A stretch of DNA of 64,000 nt from an uncultured Lachnospiraceae bacterium (GTDB lineage: Bacteria > Bacillota > Clostridia > Lachnospirales > Lachnospiraceae). Below, piece after piece: positions 61,830 to 64,000 of the stretch. A program made the translations under genes and the position numbers. The notes beneath the pieces are model-generated. The model searched no databases and was not told where the DNA came from. It saw nothing but the letters and a program-made list of their open reading frames with translations. The stretch covers positions 4,225 to 68,224 of the forward strand of contig CAUAFT010000014.1 in the NCBI GenBank assembly GCA_958428365.1, in the 5' to 3' direction. Every line of letters starts with the position of its first letter. The first letter of the stretch is position 1.

Positions 61830-62849
61830 ATGTCCTGGATATTGTGGGCGATTTCCCTGCTTTCGCTGTTGGGCTCTTTTTATGTTGGCAGACAGGTTGA
61901 GAAGAAAGCGGGAGAGACGGGGATACGGTTTACGAAGGAAGTTCTAAGCCCGGAGCAGTCAGAGCAGCTTTGTGAGAAGATAGAGGAAGAAGGGAAGGGA
62001 GATGCTCCGGTCATGACGCTTTGGAAACAGACGGAAGGAATCGAGATATCCGGTGCTGATCTGGAGAGAGGTGTGAAAGTGAAATTGCTGGATATTTGGG
62101 GAGATGTGGAACAGGTCTATCCGGAATGTCTCCTGCTGGGAAATACATTGTTGAAAGAGGATGTATCAGGCTGTATGTTGAGTGAGAAGGTAGCGTATGA
62201 ACTGTTCGGCAGTACGGATATTCTTGGGAAGCAGATTGCCTGTCAGGGAAAGACATACAGGGTCAGAGGGATTCTGAGGGTTGAGGAACCGGTGTTTTTA
62301 CGGGAAAATGAAAAAGCGGGTTTTACCTTTATAGAGGTGAGAGGTCAACCGGGCAGCGGAGTTGAAAAAATCCGGCAGATGCTGCTGACGGCTGGTGTGG
62401 TGTTAGAGGAGGGTGCGGTTGTGGAGACGGATACCTTTCGAGGGCTTTTGCGGTTTTTGCGGTTCATTCCTATGGGGATTCTGGTGTGGCTGGTTTACCG
62501 GAAGGTGAGGGAAAGGTGCCGGGACAGGGAAGGAATCCTGTGGCTGGTGCGGATCGGTGTGATGTTGGTTTGGATTTTGGCGATTTGGAAGAGCTGGTGT
62601 TTTTCAGAGGATTTTATTCCGGCGAAGTGGTCGGATTTTGAATTTTTTGGAGAGCTGGTGAAAGAACAGAGAGCTAATTACGGGCGTTACCTGGATATTG
62701 CAGAGGTTTACCGGGACAGGGTGTTGTTTGGGGCTGTGAAGGATGTGGTGATTTGGAGCATTGTCAGTGCGGTGAGTGCATTGGGGATTTTGCTTAGGGA
62801 GATTGAGTGGAGACCTGTGGATAAGAAATTGTATATAGGGCAGAAATAG
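61830..62849 (+). CDS. FtsX/MacB-like membrane protein without ATPase
   Basis: A 339-residue protein with one N-terminal helix, a MacB-type extracellular domain (about 30-200; LSEKVAYELFGSTDILGKQI is the diagnostic part), and three helices at about 213-226, 245-260 and 300-318. This is the topology of an FtsX/MacB permease, here shorter than usual. A MacB ATPase is not encoded here. Starts at ATG 61830, 14 bases after the adaptor. With the adaptor it makes a MacAB-like half system fused to a sugar-type importer operon. Confidence 0.7.
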   Translation: MSWILWAISLLSLLGSFYVGRQVEKKAGETGIRFTKEVLSPEQSEQLCEKIEEEGKGDAPVMTLWKQTEGIEISGADLERGVKVKLLDIWGDVEQVYPECLLLGNTLLKEDVSGCMLSEKVAYELFGSTDILGKQIACQGKTYRVRGILRVEEPVFLRENEKAGFTFIEVRGQPGSGVEKIRQMLLTAGVVLEEGAVVETDTFRGLLRFLRFIPMGILVWLVYRKVRERCRDREGILWLVRIGVMLVWILAIWKSWCFSEDFIPAKWSDFEFFGELVKEQRANYGRYLDIAEVYRDRVLFGAVKDVVIWSIVSAVSALGILLREIEWRPVDKKLYIGQK

Positions 62850-62858
62850 TGATAAGAG

Positions 62859-62900
62859 AGTATAGAACAAATGTTTGAATTTGCTCTGTACTTTCTTTTT
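62859..62900 (+). terminator. Terminator of the hybrid transport operon
   Basis: AGTATAGAACAAAT (62859-62872) pairs with ATTTGCTCTGTACT (62879-62892) with one A-C mismatch and one T-G pair, and TTCTTTTT follows. Confidence 0.75.
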
Positions 62901-62915
62901 ATACTTTGATATAAT
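62887..62915 (+). promoter_or_regulatory. Possible promoter of the type IIG fragment
   Basis: TATAAT at 62910-62915 with TGTACT 17 bases earlier (62887-62892). The -35 box is weak and overlaps the terminator stem. Confidence 0.45.
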
Positions 62916-62993
62916 AGCGATGGAAAGAAAATAACTAAGAACACCTATTAGATTCATAAAGAAGAAATTAATTGCAGAGAAAGTGAGCATAGA

Positions 62994-63995
62994 ATGAATA
63001 ATTCGCAGATTAGGGCTTATGTTCATAGACATAAAAAAGAATTATTTGAGAAATTGATAAAAGCCAGAAAAGGAAATGAATACAAAGAAGAAAATTTCAG
63101 AACTAATTATGCAATTATACTGGATGAATTATTTAAAATATTAGAAATTGATGAAGAGATTAATATAGAGAACGAATTTACTGTATTGAACGGAAGAATT
63201 GATTCCTTATACGGTAATTTTATTATTGAATATAAATACCCAACGAGAATCGCAGGTTCGGATAATGCGGGTAATATGAAATTCATTGAACAGGTTCAAA
63301 AGCAGATGAATGGTTTTGAAAAGAAAACGGGAATTCCTTCTAATAAAATTATGGGGGTTGTTTTTGATGGGTATTATGTAATCTATGTGAAAAAGCAAGG
63401 AGAAGATTGGAATGTTAGTACCCCGCAGGAAATGACTGTTGATTCACATGAATTGTTTCTTCTGAGGCTGCTATCTATAAATTCTGATGGAAAAGCGTTA
63501 ATTGCAGATAATCTAATTAAGGATTTTGGTTCGACCAGTACTCTGTCAATTCGGGCTGTCTCAATGCTTTATAAAAAACTGGAAAATAATATGGAAGAGA
63601 ATAAAGCTAAACTATTGTTTGAACAGTGGCAGATGCTCTATCGCGAAGTCTGTGGGTATAGTTTCGAAACAAAGGATTTAAAGGTAAAGGGCTTAAAAGA
63701 ACAGTATGAATTGGAGACGGATACGATTAATTACCCATATCTGATTTTTGCCACTCAGACTTACTTTTCTTTATTGATTAAAGTATTGTCACTGAATATA
63801 TTAACATACTTAAAGGATAATAATTTTGCGGAAAAATATTGTTTTCATACAGAAAACTTTGAAAAATTAAAGAATGACTTTTTTGAGATGGAAGAGGGCG
63901 GTACCTTTCGCAGGCTTGGTATCTCAAATTTTCTGGAAGGAGATTTTTGGGAGTATCCCAAAGTTTGTGTAAACCTTCAAACTGATGTAAGATAA
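62994..63995 (+). pseudogene. Type IIG restriction enzyme, N-terminal nuclease part
   Basis: A 333-residue protein with the Eco57I-type N-terminal pattern: NGRID70SLYGNFIIE79YK81 (PD-(D/E)XK), QVQKQMNGFEKKTGIP, and the helical linker ending at SNFLEGDFW. At this point relatives continue into the SAM-binding methylase; here a different tail, EYPKVCVNLQTDVR, leads to a stop at 63995, five bases before the window ends. It is truncated or frameshifted; I cannot see whether the rest lies beyond the window. GAGAAAGTGAG gives ATG 62994. A/T-rich like the other imported modules. Confidence 0.65.
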
Positions 63996-64000
63996 AATTA

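Overview
The window looks like chromosome from a Lachnospiraceae-type Clostridia bacterium (relatives of Blautia, Dorea or Ruminococcus gnavus). The reasons are the AGGAGG ribosome sites, a SecA with a SEC-C zinc tail, an EFR1 flavodoxin-ferredoxin, a TIGR03905/TSCPD protein, a ThiT-like ECF component, AgrA/AgrC-type regulators and many low-G+C two-component systems. This is inferred from gene families; I ran no search. I recognised no rRNA, tRNA or CRISPR array.

Region 1 (about 1-20,640) is a mosaic defence island. It opens with an integrase fragment fused to the tail of a response-regulator gene, then a RelB/ParE-type toxin-antitoxin pair. Next comes a strikingly A/T-rich two-gene operon: an archaeo-eukaryotic primase fused to a reverse transcriptase (1548-4034), overlapping a large unrecognised partner (4024-6576). 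A transposase relic separates it from a three-gene pPIWI_RE system (zinc-ribbon PD-(D/E)XK nuclease, DinG-like helicase, pPIWI_RE protein; 7482-14167). That operon is preceded by a compact promoter, leader and terminator. A decapitated PLD-nuclease gene follows, then a two-gene type IIG restriction-modification system (14663-19433) overlapping a FliB-like gene.

Region 2 (20,730-36,570) is mixed. It holds an HxlR regulator divergent from a nitroreductase / EFR1 / quinone-reductase operon, RecQ, a VOC protein, an AbrB-PIN toxin-antitoxin pair, an AgrA/AgrC-like pair, YaaA overlapping a WYL-helicase-DUF2726 protein, a YaiI-family protein and an Mrr-like nuclease.

Region 3 (36,620-47,440) is mostly chromosomal: a DUF2798 membrane protein, an MFS transporter behind a tiny ORF with its own promoter and terminator, endonuclease III, a PLD fragment, a diguanylate cyclase, a DUF5808/PH-like membrane protein, ThiT, a TSCPD protein and SecA. 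Between ThiT and the TSCPD gene sits a strong minus-strand promoter, about 320 nt of purine-rich RNA with two Shine-Dalgarno-like boxes, and a terminator. I read this as a candidate non-coding RNA.

Region 4 (47,500-64,000) is regulatory and transport: a response regulator divergent from a GldA/GldF/GldG/DUF4340 ABC operon; a SnoaL-like protein divergent from an HxlR regulator with repeated operators; and a kinase/regulator pair divergent from an unusual operon. That operon combines a sugar-type binding lipoprotein and two permeases with a MacA-like adaptor and an FtsX/MacB-like protein, and has no ATPase. The window ends in a truncated type IIG nuclease.
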